Positions 25,524 to 34,540 are shown, numbered from the stretch's first letter. The stretch: DNA of 64,000 bases from Marivita geojedonensis (GCF_002115805.1 NZ_JFKC01000005.1:120577-184576); one strand, 5' to 3'. The notes: generated from the sequence alone by a model not told the origin. Numbers and translations are program-made.

Positions 25524-26189
25524 TCAGGCGTCGATCGGTTCAATCAGGTCCGGCCCCGAGGCCCGGTTCGAATTCACCCGCCGGTCGACACGGTAGAAGT
25601 CCATCGCGTCATCGGGGGCCGCCCGCATCAACGTCGCCGCCCCGTGCCCGGCCTCCCCCAACCAGAGCGCCCAGTCCTCGGGGCGCAGCGTCACGGGCTG
25701 GCGATGGTGAATGGCCGACATGCGCTCGTTCGCGCCCGTCGTGACAATGGCGCAGGTCCGATGCGCCACACCGTCCCGCTCCCAATCCTGCCACACCCCG
25801 GCAAAGACCAGCACCTCCGCATCCGCCGGATGGATGTACCACGGCAGGCGGTTGCCTTCGTCATCCTTGGTCCATTCGTAAAACCCCGTCGCCGGGATCA
25901 GACAGCGCCGCTCCCGGCACGCCGCTTTGAACGCGGGCTTTTCGGCAATCGTCTCGGCCCGCGCATTGATCAGCAGCGGCCCGCCGTTTTCGGTCTTGTA
26001 CCAATGCGGCAGAAACCCCCAGCGCATGGCCACCAACCGGCGCTGGCCCTCGAGCGTATGAACGGCATGCACGAGGTTGGTCGGACACACATTGTAGTTG
26101 GGGACATCGGGCAGCGCATTGGCCGGCACGGCATCGAACAGCCGCGCCATGGCATCATGCGGCAGGGTTATGGCGAAGCGTCCACACAT
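25524..26189 (-). CDS. SOS response-associated peptidase (YedK/HMCES family)
   Basis: 221 residues beginning MCGRFAITLP. After Met removal Cys2 forms the thiazolidine crosslink to abasic sites in single-stranded DNA. Other conserved points are YNVCPTN with the Asn, RWGFLPHWYK, NARAETIAEKPAFKAA, RRCLIPATGFYEW and MSAIHHRQPVTL with the catalytic His. It protects abasic sites in ssDNA. The ribosome site is weak. It lies between the FAD-oxidase and nucleotidase genes, all on the minus strand but apparently separate units. Confidence 0.95.
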   Translation of the reverse strand: MCGRFAITLPHDAMARLFDAVPANALPDVPNYNVCPTNLVHAVHTLEGQRRLVAMRWGFLPHWYKTENGGPLLINARAETIAEKPAFKAACRERRCLIPATGFYEWTKDDEGNRLPWYIHPADAEVLVFAGVWQDWERDGVAHRTCAIVTTGANERMSAIHHRQPVTLRPEDWALWLGEAGHGAATLMRAAPDDAMDFYRVDRRVNSNRASGPDLIEPIDA

Positions 26190-26232
26190 GAGAGAAAGGG
26201 TAGGCCGGGCGGAAGCCGGCCTACCCGTTGCA

Positions 26233-27792
26233 TCACTGCTTCAGCGTGATCCGACCGTCCGTATAAGGCTGATACGGTGCGTTCTCGGCGATGAATTCAG
26301 CCGTCACATCGGCAAGGTCCGGGCCAAAGTCATACGCGTTCATCGCATCGCGGAACATCGAGAAGCCGTCACCGCCGTTGCGGACAAAGTTGTTGCTGAC
26401 CACACCATAGACCTTTTCCGGGTCGAGCGGCTCACCGCCGATCATCACGTCCGAAATCCGGCTGCCGGGCTCTTGCGTGAGATCGGCCGTGAAGCTCATG
26501 CCAGACACCTGCAGGAACCGACCGGCGCCGTCCGCATGCTGACTTACCCCGTTCTCCAGCGCGTCAAGCAGCGTTGCCCCGGTCACCTGGAAAGTCGAAA
26601 GCGAGTTCTGGAACGGCAGCACCGTCAGAACCTCGCCCATGGTAACCGGGCCCGCATCGATATCGGCGCGGATGCCACCGGAGTTCATCAGGGCCACGTC
26701 GATTCCCTGGTCTCTAACCCGTTCGAGCATCGCGTCGGCAATGAGATTGCCTCCGGTGCATTCCATCTGACGGCAAACGCTGCGATCTCCGGTGATGACG
26801 TCAGCCGCTTCAGCCACGACCTTGTTGCGGATTTCGTCAAGCGGTGCGGCCGCCTCGGTGATCCGCGCCTTGGTCGCTTCGTCCTCGGACACGGCCGCAT
26901 CCATGATCAGCGGCGCGCCTGCGGCTTCGGTCACGTTGCCCTCGTCGTCGAAGGTCACGTTCAGCTCACCCAGGAACTTGCCAAAGGCATAGGCCTGCAC
27001 GATCGCGGTGTTGCCTACCATCGTCGGATAGCTGCCTGCGGCACCCTCCATGTCACCCAGCAGCGTGTTGGAGTGGCCACCGACGATCACATCGACACCG
27101 GTGGTGTTTTCCGCCACACGAATGTCTGTGTTGTAGCCCGAGTGGCTCAGAACGATGATCTTGTTCACACCCTCTGCGGTCAGCCGGTCGACCTCGCCCT
27201 GCACTGCATCCACCGGATCGGTGAAGATCACGTTCGGGCCCGGGCTTGCCAGTTCATCGGTATCCTGCGGTGTCAGGCCGATCAGGCCCAGCTTTTCACC
27301 GCCCCGCTCGATGATCACCGATTTCTGGATCGCATCGGACAAAAGCGGCTCGCCCGAAATGTCCGCGTTCGACATCAGCACCGGGAATTCCACCGAATCG
27401 ACAAACCCGCGCAGAACTTCCGGGCCATCGTCGAATTCGTGGTTGCCCACGGTCATCGCGTCATAGCCCATCTGGTTCATCATCTCAGCTGCCAGCTTGC
27501 CCTTGTAATAAGTGTAGAACAGCGTGCCCTGAAACTGATCCCCGCCATCGACAAGGATGTGATTGTTGGTGCGCGCCTTGGCATCGTTGATCGCTGTCAT
27601 CAGGCGGGCAGAGCCGCCAAAGCACTTGCCTTCAGCGTTGTCCTCTGCCGAGCAGCCGGAATCGTACTTGCTGATGGGTTCGAAACGGGCGTGGAAATCA
27701 TTGGTGTGAAGAATCGTCAGGGAATAATCGGCCTGCGCCACACCAGCGGTCAGCGCCAGCGCTGCGGCGCTTGAAAGTAGTCGGTAAGACAT
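26233..27792 (-). CDS. secreted 5'-nucleotidase / 2',3'-cyclic phosphodiesterase family protein
   Basis: 519 residues from the ATG ending at 27792, preceded by AGAGGA. A signal peptide (MSYRLLSSAAALALTAGVAQA) targets it to the periplasm. The metallophosphatase domain has LTILHTNDFHARFEP, DGGDQFQGTLFYTYYKG, MTVGNHEFDDG and VIVGGHSNTLL. The C-terminal nucleotidase domain has NSGGIRADIDAGPVTMGE, VLPFQNSLSTFQVTG and NFVRNGGDGFSMF. It releases phosphate from external nucleotides. Together with the RNase T2 and the purine transporter it could feed nucleotide salvage. Confidence 0.93.
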   Translation of the reverse strand: MSYRLLSSAAALALTAGVAQADYSLTILHTNDFHARFEPISKYDSGCSAEDNAEGKCFGGSARLMTAINDAKARTNNHILVDGGDQFQGTLFYTYYKGKLAAEMMNQMGYDAMTVGNHEFDDGPEVLRGFVDSVEFPVLMSNADISGEPLLSDAIQKSVIIERGGEKLGLIGLTPQDTDELASPGPNVIFTDPVDAVQGEVDRLTAEGVNKIIVLSHSGYNTDIRVAENTTGVDVIVGGHSNTLLGDMEGAAGSYPTMVGNTAIVQAYAFGKFLGELNVTFDDEGNVTEAAGAPLIMDAAVSEDEATKARITEAAAPLDEIRNKVVAEAADVITGDRSVCRQMECTGGNLIADAMLERVRDQGIDVALMNSGGIRADIDAGPVTMGEVLTVLPFQNSLSTFQVTGATLLDALENGVSQHADGAGRFLQVSGMSFTADLTQEPGSRISDVMIGGEPLDPEKVYGVVSNNFVRNGGDGFSMFRDAMNAYDFGPDLADVTAEFIAENAPYQPYTDGRITLKQ

Positions 27793-27954
27793 GTGAGTCC
27801 TCTCTGTCGGATTGTTATGGCGCAATCGTGCATCGCCGCGCGAAGGGAGTCAAAACTTACGCAAGGGACAGCGCTGGATTTGTCTGTGCAACGCTTCTGC
27901 AACGGGCAGATGACAGTGCTTGACGCCACGGCCCGCAACCGGCACATCCCTCCC

Positions 27955-28290
27955 ATGATCTACAAAATCCTCCGCTCCGACGAATGGGACGCGCTTCAGG
28001 CGCAGGGTGAAACCTCGGGTGCCCCGATCGATGTGACCGATGGCTACGTCCATTTCTCGACCGCCGATCAGGTCCGGGAAACCGCAGCGAAACACTTCGC
28101 CGGGGAAGCGGGCCTGATGCTTCTGGCATATGACGAAACCGCGATGGAAGGCGATCTGCGCTGGGAGCCTTCCCGCGGTGGCGCACTGTTCCCGCATCTC
28201 TACGGTCCGCTTCGGCTGTCCGAGGTCGTCTGGGCCAAGCCTCTGCTGATGCAGGGAAATGGCCACGAGTTTCCGGACGACCTCACATGA
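27955..28290 (+). CDS. DUF952 family protein
   Basis: 111 residues from ATG 27955. It begins MIYKILRSDEWDALQAQGET and continues with DVTDGYVHFSTADQV and WEPSRGGALFPHLYGPLRL, all typical of DUF952. The family is small, cytoplasmic and of unknown biochemical function. Its stop overlaps the ATG of the following 31-codon ORF (ATGA at 28287), which in turn overlaps pyrD, so it is apparently the first gene of a pyrD transcript. Confidence 0.88.
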   Translation: MIYKILRSDEWDALQAQGETSGAPIDVTDGYVHFSTADQVRETAAKHFAGEAGLMLLAYDETAMEGDLRWEPSRGGALFPHLYGPLRLSEVVWAKPLLMQGNGHEFPDDLT

Positions 28291-28382
28291 CATCCGTTGA
28301 TCCGACACGCGCGCAGTTCGAGGCCGGTGCCTTCCTGACGATGGCGACCGCACCCGATACCACAGGGGAGGCATTGGGATGA
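28287..28382 (+). CDS. 31-codon ORF coupled at both ends (DUF952 to pyrD)
   Basis: ATG 28287 overlaps the DUF952 stop as ATGA, and the stop at 28380-28382 overlaps the pyrD start, also as ATGA. It encodes 31 residues beginning [13 protein letters not shown]. That opening recalls DUF1330-type proteins as I remember them, so this may be a decayed remnant. Alternatively it is a translational coupler to pyrD. Nothing else in the gap explains the sequence. Confidence 0.35.
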   Translation: MTSVDPTRAQFEAGAFLTMATAPDTTGEALG

Positions 28383-29425
28383 GCCTGCTGGAACAGGCCG
28401 GGCTTCGCCTTCTGCACCGGTTCGACCCTGAAACCGCCCATGGCATGGCGCTCACTGCGCTGCGCCTCGGTCTCGCGCCGTCCGCCGGAACCGTGACCAG
28501 CCCCCGCCTGCGCACCACGCTTGCCGGGATGACGCTGGCCAACCCGGTTGGCCTTGCCGCCGGGTTCGACAAGAACGCCACCGCCCTGCGCCCGCTCTCC
28601 CGCGCTGGCTTCGGCTTCATCGAGGTTGGCGCTGCCACCCCACGACCACAGCCCGGCAACCCGAAACCGCGCCTCTTCCGCCTGACCGAAGACCGCGCCG
28701 TCATCAATCGCTTCGGCTTCAACAATGACGGCATGGCAGCCATCGCGGCACGCCTCGCCGACCGCCCCCGCGATGCCGTGATCGGGCTCAACCTCGGCGC
28801 CAACAAGGACAGCGAAAACCGCGCGGGCGATTTCGCCACCGTGCTGGCCACCTGCGCCGCCCATCTCGACTTCGCCACGGTGAATGTCAGTTCGCCCAAC
28901 ACCGAGAAACTCCGCGACCTGCAGGGCAAGGATGCCCTCGCGGCCCTGCTGGCTGGCGTCATGGAGACCCGGAATTCCCTCGACCGGCCGATCCCGATTT
29001 TCCTCAAGATCGCGCCGGACCTGACCGATGCGGAAATCGCCGATGTGGCCGAGGTCGCGCTCACGTCGGGCATCGACGGACTCATCGCCACCAATACGAC
29101 GCTCGACCGCGACGGACTGACCTCACCCCATCGCGACGAAAAGGGTGGGCTTTCAGGACGGCCTCTCTTCGAAAAATCCACCCGCGTGCTGGCGCAGATC
29201 TACCGCGCCACCGAAGCGCGTTTGCCGATCATCGGCGTCGGCGGCATCGCATCGGCCGAAGACGCTTACGCCAAGATCAGGGCCGGTGCCTCGGCCGTGC
29301 AACTCTACTCCGCCCTCACCTACGAAGGGCTGAGCCTCGTGCCACGGATTTCCAAGGGTCTCGATGATCTGCTCAAGCGCGACGGGTTCAACACGGTGTC
29401 CGAGGCGGTCGGCACCGCAACCTGA
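28379..29425 (+). CDS. pyrD: dihydroorotate dehydrogenase (quinone), class 2
   Basis: 348 residues, class-2 length with an N-terminal amphipathic membrane-association helix ([20 protein letters not shown]). Key parts are [51 protein letters not shown], the active-site serine segment [31 protein letters not shown] and [22 protein letters not shown]. It oxidises dihydroorotate to orotate at the inner membrane using quinone. AGGGGAGG lies seven bases before ATG 28379. Confidence 0.97.
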   Translation: MSLLEQAGLRLLHRFDPETAHGMALTALRLGLAPSAGTVTSPRLRTTLAGMTLANPVGLAAGFDKNATALRPLSRAGFGFIEVGAATPRPQPGNPKPRLFRLTEDRAVINRFGFNNDGMAAIAARLADRPRDAVIGLNLGANKDSENRAGDFATVLATCAAHLDFATVNVSSPNTEKLRDLQGKDALAALLAGVMETRNSLDRPIPIFLKIAPDLTDAEIADVAEVALTSGIDGLIATNTTLDRDGLTSPHRDEKGGLSGRPLFEKSTRVLAQIYRATEARLPIIGVGGIASAEDAYAKIRAGASAVQLYSALTYEGLSLVPRISKGLDDLLKRDGFNTVSEAVGTAT

Positions 29426-29431
29426 CCCTGC

Positions 29432-29520
29432 CGCTTCTTCGTTTCAAAAATACCTCGGGGTCTGGGGCAGAGCCCCAGGATTTTCCGTCCACGGAAAATC
29501 CCGGACGCGGCACCGCGTCC
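29432..29520 (+). repeat. multi-hairpin intergenic repeat, full copy
   Basis: The core GCTTCTTCGTTTCAAAAATA continues CCTCGGGG (29432-29460). It is followed by CTGGGGC-AGA-GCCCCAG (29462-29478), ATTTTCCGT-CC-ACGGAAAAT (29480-29499) and GGACGCGG-CA-CCGCGTCC (29503-29520). It fills the gap between the convergent pyrD and trpF stops. Confidence 0.78.
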
Positions 29521-29521
29521 G

Positions 29522-30178
29522 CTACCGCATCATCGGCACCCGGGTCGCTGCAACGAAGTCCCGGATCATCTGCGCATCCTTGATCCCCGGCGCGGCCTCC
29601 ACGCCCGACGACACGTCGACCTGCTTCGCGCCCGTAAGCGCGATTGCCTCGGCGACATTCTCAGGGGTCAACCCACCGGCAAGCATCCACGGAACCGGCC
29701 ACCGGCGGTTCGAGATCAGCCGCCAGTCGAACGAAACCCCGTTGCCGCCCGGAAGCGTTGCTGACTTCGGCGGCTTCGCATCGACAAGGATCTGATCCGC
29801 AACGGTGGCATAATCATCCAGCGCCGCCACATCCTCGGCATCCGCAACACCCACAGCCTTCATCACCGGCAGGCCATACCGCGCCCGGATTTCGGACACC
29901 CGCTCAGGGGACTCCGCCCCATGCAACTGCAACATGTCCAACGGCACCGTCCCGGTGATCTCGTCCAGCAACGCGTCATCCGCGTTGACGACCAGCGCCA
30001 CCTTGGCGATGCCCACGGGCACCTCAACCGCAAGGTCTCGCGCCGCAGCGACCGACAGGTTGCGCGGGCTCCTGGGGAAGAACACGAAACCGCAATAGGC
30101 CGCCCCGGCCTCGGCCACGGCAGCCACGTCTTCAGGCCGGGTCAGCCCGCAGATTTTCACACGAATGGCAGGGGTCAC
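29522..30178 (-). CDS. trpF: phosphoribosylanthranilate isomerase
   Basis: 218 residues. It begins with [20 protein letters not shown] (catalytic Cys in KICGL), continues [13 protein letters not shown] and [18 protein letters not shown], then [18 protein letters not shown] (catalytic Asp), and closes with [16 protein letters not shown] and [22 protein letters not shown]. It catalyses the Amadori rearrangement in tryptophan synthesis. It follows lapA and ihfB on the same strand. No trpB is adjacent on its downstream side, where pyrD converges. Confidence 0.96.
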   Translation of the reverse strand: MTPAIRVKICGLTRPEDVAAVAEAGAAYCGFVFFPRSPRNLSVAAARDLAVEVPVGIAKVALVVNADDALLDEITGTVPLDMLQLHGAESPERVSEIRARYGLPVMKAVGVADAEDVAALDDYATVADQILVDAKPPKSATLPGGNGVSFDWRLISNRRWPVPWMLAGGLTPENVAEAIALTGAKQVDVSSGVEAAPGIKDAQMIRDFVAATRVPMMR

Positions 30179-30186
30179 GGGTCCGG

Positions 30187-30537
30187 TCAGCTCGCCTGAT
30201 CGAGAAGCGCCAGAACCTCGTCCTTGTCCTTGTCACGCTCCGCCTTGGTCCGGCGCAGTTCCCGCTCGAGCTTTTTGACCTCGGCCTGACGCTGGGCCGC
30301 TGCGGCACGGTGCTTGTGCTCCCGCAGCCACTCCCAGACAAATCCGATCAGCAGCCCGGCGATGATGCCACCGAAGATCACGATGAACAAAGGCAGTTCG
30401 ATCGATCGGTTCATCCCCGCCAGATCGGCCAGACCCGACGGCAGAAGCTGCAGCATCACCATGCCGCGATTGGCCAGCGCCACCGACACCAGCACGATGG
30501 CCAGCGCCGCAAGAAATGCATAGCGAATATATCGCAT
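30187..30537 (-). CDS. LapA/DUF1049 family membrane protein
   Basis: 116 residues. Two membrane helices (about 5-25 and 47-68) flank a short periplasmic loop, and the conserved [24 protein letters not shown] segment enters the membrane twice. The C-terminal part is a charged coiled coil ([20 protein letters not shown]...). LapA-type proteins act with LapB in lipopolysaccharide assembly control in E. coli. In alphaproteobacteria the gene commonly follows ihfB, as here, six bases behind it. Its role in this organism is inferred by family only. Confidence 0.85.
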   Translation of the reverse strand: MRYIRYAFLAALAIVLVSVALANRGMVMLQLLPSGLADLAGMNRSIELPLFIVIFGGIIAGLLIGFVWEWLREHKHRAAAAQRQAEVKKLERELRRTKAERDKDKDEVLALLDQAS

Positions 30538-30543
30538 CAGTTT

Positions 30544-30825
30544 TTACTTCCCATTCAACCTGTCTCGAAGCAGCTTGCCGGTCTTGAAAAACGGCACATG
30601 CTTTTCTTCCACTTCAACCGCTTCGCCGGTGCGCGGGTTCCGCCCCACACGAGCTTCACGCTTCTTGACCGAAAACGCGCCGAAGCCTCGAAGTTCAACC
30701 CGGTCACCGCGTGCCATGGCATCGATGATCTCTTCAAAAATGGTGTTCACAATGCGCTCTACATCGCGCTGGTACAAATGCGGATTGTCGTCGGCAATCT
30801 TCTGAATCAATTCGGACCGTATCAT
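30544..30825 (-). CDS. ihfB: integration host factor subunit beta
   Basis: 93 residues of HU/IHF fold. IHF-beta hallmarks are [26 protein letters not shown] at the start, [20 protein letters not shown], and the beta-arm [24 protein letters not shown] with the intercalating proline. As a heterodimer with IhfA it bends DNA. The gene heads the minus-strand unit ihfB-lapA-trpF. The usual upstream neighbour rpsA is not present here; instead 324 bases separate it from a divergent FAH gene. Confidence 0.97.
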   Translation of the reverse strand: MIRSELIQKIADDNPHLYQRDVERIVNTIFEEIIDAMARGDRVELRGFGAFSVKKREARVGRNPRTGEAVEVEEKHVPFFKTGKLLRDRLNGK

Positions 30826-31149
30826 AGTCTCGCATCCCCTTGTCGCACGCCTGTCCCGCGCGTGTCGTGAGGTTCAGTATACGCAGGACATTGCAAAACG
30901 GAAACCACGGCGTTTGCGCCAAAGGCAGAAAGTTGAGGCAAATGAAGCGGTTCAAGGCCCCTCGTCCGCTTGAATCCCGGCGAAATCCTGCACCGGGCCC
31001 CATGGGCACCCACCTCGCGATCCCGACGATTCGCAGGCGACAGAGTGTCGAATGACACACGCGATCCGGGGTGTCGGCGCGGTCCGGGTCTGGACTTCCG
31101 GCCTCATCGCTGGCTCAGTGCGGACACAAAAGACCACAGGGAGGCGACC
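30826..31149. other. 324-base divergent intergenic region (ihfB / FAH hydrolase)
   Basis: It holds the promoters of ihfB (leftward) and of the FAH-family gene (rightward). I see no convincing ORF, RNA or repeat. In-frame extension of the FAH gene back to 30970 is possible in principle but adds Arg-rich sequence without family features. Confidence 0.5.
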
Positions 31150-31998
31150 ATGAAATTGCTGCGTTTCGGAGACACCGGGGCCGAGAAACCCGGACTGATG
31201 GATGACACCGGCCAGATCCGCGATCTGTCCGGCCAGATCGACGACATTACCGGTGACACGCTCTCGCCCGCGTCCCTCGAGCGGCTGCGCGGCATCGACC
31301 CGGCATCGCTTCCGGCGGTGGAGGGCGCACCACGCATCGGCCCCTGTGTCGGGTCGGTCGGCAAGGTCATTGCGATTGGTCTCAATTATGCCGACCACGC
31401 CGCCGAAGCGAATATGGCGCTGCCCGAAGAACCCATCGTGTTCTTCAAGGCGACCTCGTCGATCTCCGGCCCCAACGACCCGGTGGAAATCCCGCGCGGC
31501 TCGTCCAAGACGGACTGGGAAATCGAGCTGGGCGTGGTCATCGGAACCCGCGCGAAATACGTGTCCGAAGCCGACGCCCTGTCCCATGTGGCAGGTTATT
31601 GTATCTTCAACGATGTCAGCGAACGCGACTTCCAGCTGCACCGCTCCGGCCAGTGGGTCAAAGGCAAATCCCACGACACCTTCGCGCCGATGGGCCCGTG
31701 GCTCGTCACAGCCGATGCCGTGGCCGATCCGCAGAACCTCGCTATGTCGCTCTCGGTCAACGGCCAGACCATGCAGGACGGGTCCACCCGTACGATGCAT
31801 TTCTCCGTGGCCACGGTGATCGCGCACCTGTCCCAGTTCATGACGCTCAATCCGGGTGACGTGATCGCCACAGGCACGCCACCGGGTGTCGGCATGGGAC
31901 AGAAGCCGCAGGTCTACCTGCGCGAAGGCGACGAGATGGTGCTCAGCATCGAAGGCCTCGGCGAACAGCGCCAGACCTGCATCGCGGCGCGCGACTGA
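31150..31998 (+). CDS. fumarylacetoacetate hydrolase family protein
   Basis: 282 residues from ATG 31150, preceded by AGGGAGGCG. The FAH fold is clear: VGKVIAIGLNYADHAAE, PIVFFKATSSISGPNDPV, the metal-binding acids in DWEIELGVVIG, GYCIFNDVSERDFQ, GKSHDTFAPMGPWLVTAD, and PGDVIATGTPPGVGMGQKPQVYL. Members act as ureidoglycolate lyases, acylpyruvases or 2-hydroxyhepta-2,4-diene-1,7-dioate isomerases, and sequence alone does not choose. It converges with nrdJ. Confidence 0.92.
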   Translation: MKLLRFGDTGAEKPGLMDDTGQIRDLSGQIDDITGDTLSPASLERLRGIDPASLPAVEGAPRIGPCVGSVGKVIAIGLNYADHAAEANMALPEEPIVFFKATSSISGPNDPVEIPRGSSKTDWEIELGVVIGTRAKYVSEADALSHVAGYCIFNDVSERDFQLHRSGQWVKGKSHDTFAPMGPWLVTADAVADPQNLAMSLSVNGQTMQDGSTRTMHFSVATVIAHLSQFMTLNPGDVIATGTPPGVGMGQKPQVYLREGDEMVLSIEGLGEQRQTCIAARD

Positions 31999-32001
31999 TC
32001 A

Positions 32002-32019
32002 GGGGGCCGTCAGGCCCCC
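32002..32019. terminator. hairpin between convergent FAH and nrdJ genes
   Basis: GGGGGCC-GTCA-GGCCCCC is a perfect 7-bp stem in the 25-base gap between the two stops. No T-run follows on either strand, so it is a weak or factor-dependent terminator at best. Confidence 0.5.
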
Positions 32020-32023
32020 GACA

Positions 32024-34513
32024 TCACCCGCACTTGCTGTGGCCGCAGGATCCGCAGGTCATACAGCCCTCGATCATCCGCATATCGTACTGCCCGCAGG
32101 ACGGGCAGGCTTTGCCGCGCGGCGCATCGAGATTGACCACCTGCGCCTGCGGGTCCGATTTCAGGCCCATGCCCTCACCGGCAAGAAAGCCGATGGCGAT
32201 CATGTGCTGTTCGATCACCCCGCCGATGGCGGCAAGGATCGACGGAATGTATTTGCCCTGCACCCAGGCCCCGCCGCGCGGATCGAACACCGCCTTGAGT
32301 TCCTCGACCACAAAGGACACGTCGCCGCCGCGCCGGAACACCGCCGAGATCATCCGCGTCAGCGCCACGGTCCATGCGAAATGCTCCATGTTCTTGGAGT
32401 TGATGAACACCTCGAACGGACGGCGATGCCCACCGACGATGATATCGTTGATCGTCAGGTAGATCGCGTGCTCGCTGTCCGGCCATTTCAGCTTGTAGGT
32501 GTTGCCCTCCAACGCCTGCGGCCGGTCGAGCGGTTCGGACATGTAGATCACGTCGCCATGCGGCTGCCGCAGTTCTTCGTCGGAGGTGGCGATGACTTCC
32601 GGTGAGTTTGAGTTGTCCAGCAAAGTGGAGAGGGAAACCCCCAAAACATCTGCAATTTTTTCAAGAGTATCAACGCGCAAGCTGGAGTTTTCGCCGCTGA
32701 GATATTTGCGTAGAGTACTAGCATCCAAACCAGCGTCTCGTGCGACGGCTGCTACCGAACTCTTCTTCTCAGCGATCATGTCTTTGATAACTTGACGAAG
32801 ATCGACTTCCTTCTTCTCCTCCGCCACACTCAAAACCGACCCCGTCACATCGTTCGGACGATAGGTCGTGCAGCCCTTACAGCCGGTCTCGAAGGCCTCC
32901 ATATAGACGTCCTTGAACGCCTCAAAGGAAATGTCCTCCGGGCAGTTGATCGTCTTCGAGATCGAGGAATCCACCCATTTCTGCGCCGCCGCCTGCATCT
33001 TCACATGCTCCAGCGGGGCCAGCGTCTGGGCGTTGACGAAATAGTCTGGCAACTCCCGGTCGCCGAACTTCTCGCGCCACATCTGGACAGCGTAATCAAC
33101 CACCTCTTCCTCGGTCCGCGTGCCGTCCTTCTGCAACACCTTGCGGGTGTAGGCATAGGCAAAGACCGGCTCGATCCCCGACGACACGTTCCCGGCATAA
33201 AGCGAGATCGTCCCGGTCGGCGCAATCGAGGTGAGCAGCGCATTGCGAATGCCGTGTTCGCGGATCGCGGCGCGCACGTCCTCGTCCATCATCTGCATCG
33301 TGCCGGACGCGAGGTACTTCTCCGCATCGAAGAGCGGGAACGCGCCCTTCTCCTTCGCCAGATCGACCGACGCCAGGTAGGCGGCGCGGGCAATCGCGTG
33401 CAACCAGCGCTCGGTCTGGGCTGCGGCCTCGTCCGAGCCATAGCGCAGGCCCAGCATCAGCAGCGCATCCGCCAGCCCGGTCACGCCCAAACCGATCCGC
33501 CGTTTCGCCTGCGCCTCGGCCCGCTGCGCCTCGAGCGGGAAGCGCGACGCGTCCACCACGTTGTCCATCATCCGCACGGCAGTCGCGACCAGATCGTTCA
33601 GCGCGCCTTCGTCCAGCGCCGCCGCCTCCTCGAACGGGTCCGTCACCAGCCGGGCCAGGTTGATCGACCCCAGAAGACACGCCCCATACGGCGGCAGCGG
33701 CTGTTCTCCGCAGGGGTTCGTCGCCGCGATGGTTTCGACATAGCTCAGGTTGTTGGCCTGATTGATCCGGTCGATGAAAATCACACCCGGTTCGGCATAG
33801 TCATAAGTCGCGCGCATGATCCGGTTCCAAAGATCGCGCGCCTGCACCGTGTGGTAAACCTTGCCGTCAAAGACCAGATCCCACGATCCGTCCGCCTTGA
33901 CCGCTTCCATGAAGTCATCCGTTACCAGCACGGACAGGTTGAACATGCGCAACCGCGCCGCATCCGCCTTGGCGCCGATGAAATCCTCAATGTCCGGGTG
34001 GTCGCAGCGCATCGTCGCCATCATCGCACCCCGGCGCGACCCGGCAGACATGATGGTGCGGCACATCGCGTCCCACACGTCCATGAAGGACAGCGGCCCC
34101 GACGCATCCGCCGCAACCCCTTTCACATCCGCACCCTTGGGCCGGATGGTGCTGAAATCATACCCGATCCCGCCGCCCTGCTGCATCGTCAGTGCGGCCT
34201 CTTTCAGCATCTCGAAAATGCCGCCCATGCTGTCGGGGATCGTGCCCATGACAAAACAGTTGAACAGCGTCACCGACCGCGCCGTACCCGCGCCCGCGGT
34301 AATGCGCCCCGCAGGCAGGTATTTGAAATCCTCCAATGCGCCGTAGAACCGCTCTTCCCAGACCGCAGGCTCCGCCTCCACCTCGGCCAGAGACCGCGCG
34401 ATCCGCCGCCACGTGTCCTCGACCGTCCGGTCCAACGGCGTGCCATCCGCCTCTTTCAGACGGTACTTCATATCCCAGATCTGTTCAGCGATCGGCGCGG
34501 CAAAACGGGTCAT
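32024..34513 (-). CDS. nrdJ: class II (adenosylcobalamin-dependent) ribonucleotide reductase with inserted HTH domain
   Basis: 829 residues. The catalytic barrel has Cys86 (TLFNCFVMG) and Cys279 (YGACLLGSINLAR) as the redox pair, the thiyl Cys268 in ATNPCGEQPLPPYG, and ALLTSIAPTGTISLYAGN. The barrel ends with CKGCTTYRPNDVTGSVL (about 545-561). The C-terminal TSCPD-type region begins near 655 (VIYMSEPL...GGDVSFVVEELKAVFDPRGG), and the tail has six Cys in CPSCGQ...GCMTCGSCGHSKCG. Between these parts, residues about 573-634 form an XRE-type helix-turn-helix that I do not expect in this family; without it the length would be about 762. It reduces ribonucleotides independently of oxygen, using B12. 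Confidence 0.95.
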   Translation of the reverse strand: MTRFAAPIAEQIWDMKYRLKEADGTPLDRTVEDTWRRIARSLAEVEAEPAVWEERFYGALEDFKYLPAGRITAGAGTARSVTLFNCFVMGTIPDSMGGIFEMLKEAALTMQQGGGIGYDFSTIRPKGADVKGVAADASGPLSFMDVWDAMCRTIMSAGSRRGAMMATMRCDHPDIEDFIGAKADAARLRMFNLSVLVTDDFMEAVKADGSWDLVFDGKVYHTVQARDLWNRIMRATYDYAEPGVIFIDRINQANNLSYVETIAATNPCGEQPLPPYGACLLGSINLARLVTDPFEEAAALDEGALNDLVATAVRMMDNVVDASRFPLEAQRAEAQAKRRIGLGVTGLADALLMLGLRYGSDEAAAQTERWLHAIARAAYLASVDLAKEKGAFPLFDAEKYLASGTMQMMDEDVRAAIREHGIRNALLTSIAPTGTISLYAGNVSSGIEPVFAYAYTRKVLQKDGTRTEEEVVDYAVQMWREKFGDRELPDYFVNAQTLAPLEHVKMQAAAQKWVDSSISKTINCPEDISFEAFKDVYMEAFETGCKGCTTYRPNDVTGSVLSVAEEKKEVDLRQVIKDMIAEKKSSVAAVARDAGLDASTLRKYLSGENSSLRVDTLEKIADVLGVSLSTLLDNSNSPEVIATSDEELRQPHGDVIYMSEPLDRPQALEGNTYKLKWPDSEHAIYLTINDIIVGGHRRPFEVFINSKNMEHFAWTVALTRMISAVFRRGGDVSFVVEELKAVFDPRGGAWVQGKYIPSILAAIGGVIEQHMIAIGFLAGEGMGLKSDPQAQVVNLDAPRGKACPSCGQYDMRMIEGCMTCGSCGHSKCG
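32606..32805 (-). other. low-GC in-frame insertion encoding an XRE-type HTH within nrdJ
   Basis: About 200 bases with roughly 96 G+C (48 % by hand count) inside a gene whose flanks are above 60 %. The encoded residues (about 570-636) include SSVAAVARDAGLDASTLRKY as helix-turn-helix and LRVDTLEKIADVLGVSLSTL, the classical Cro/CI tail. Codons differ from the neighbourhood (TTT, AAA, ACT, TCA are common). The frame is intact across both junctions. Confidence 0.8.
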
Positions 34514-34540
34514 GGATGCGATTCCCCTAACATCGAAGAT

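Noticed and set aside
26098..27774. 558-codon open frame opposite the 5'-nucleotidase gene
   Set aside because: Antisense shadow; low similarity to real protein composition and no ribosome site.
32606..32805. The HTH region as a separate small regulator gene frameshifted into nrdJ
   Set aside because: The frame is continuous without stop on both sides, and downstream NrdJ domains follow in the same frame, so a single fused protein is more likely.
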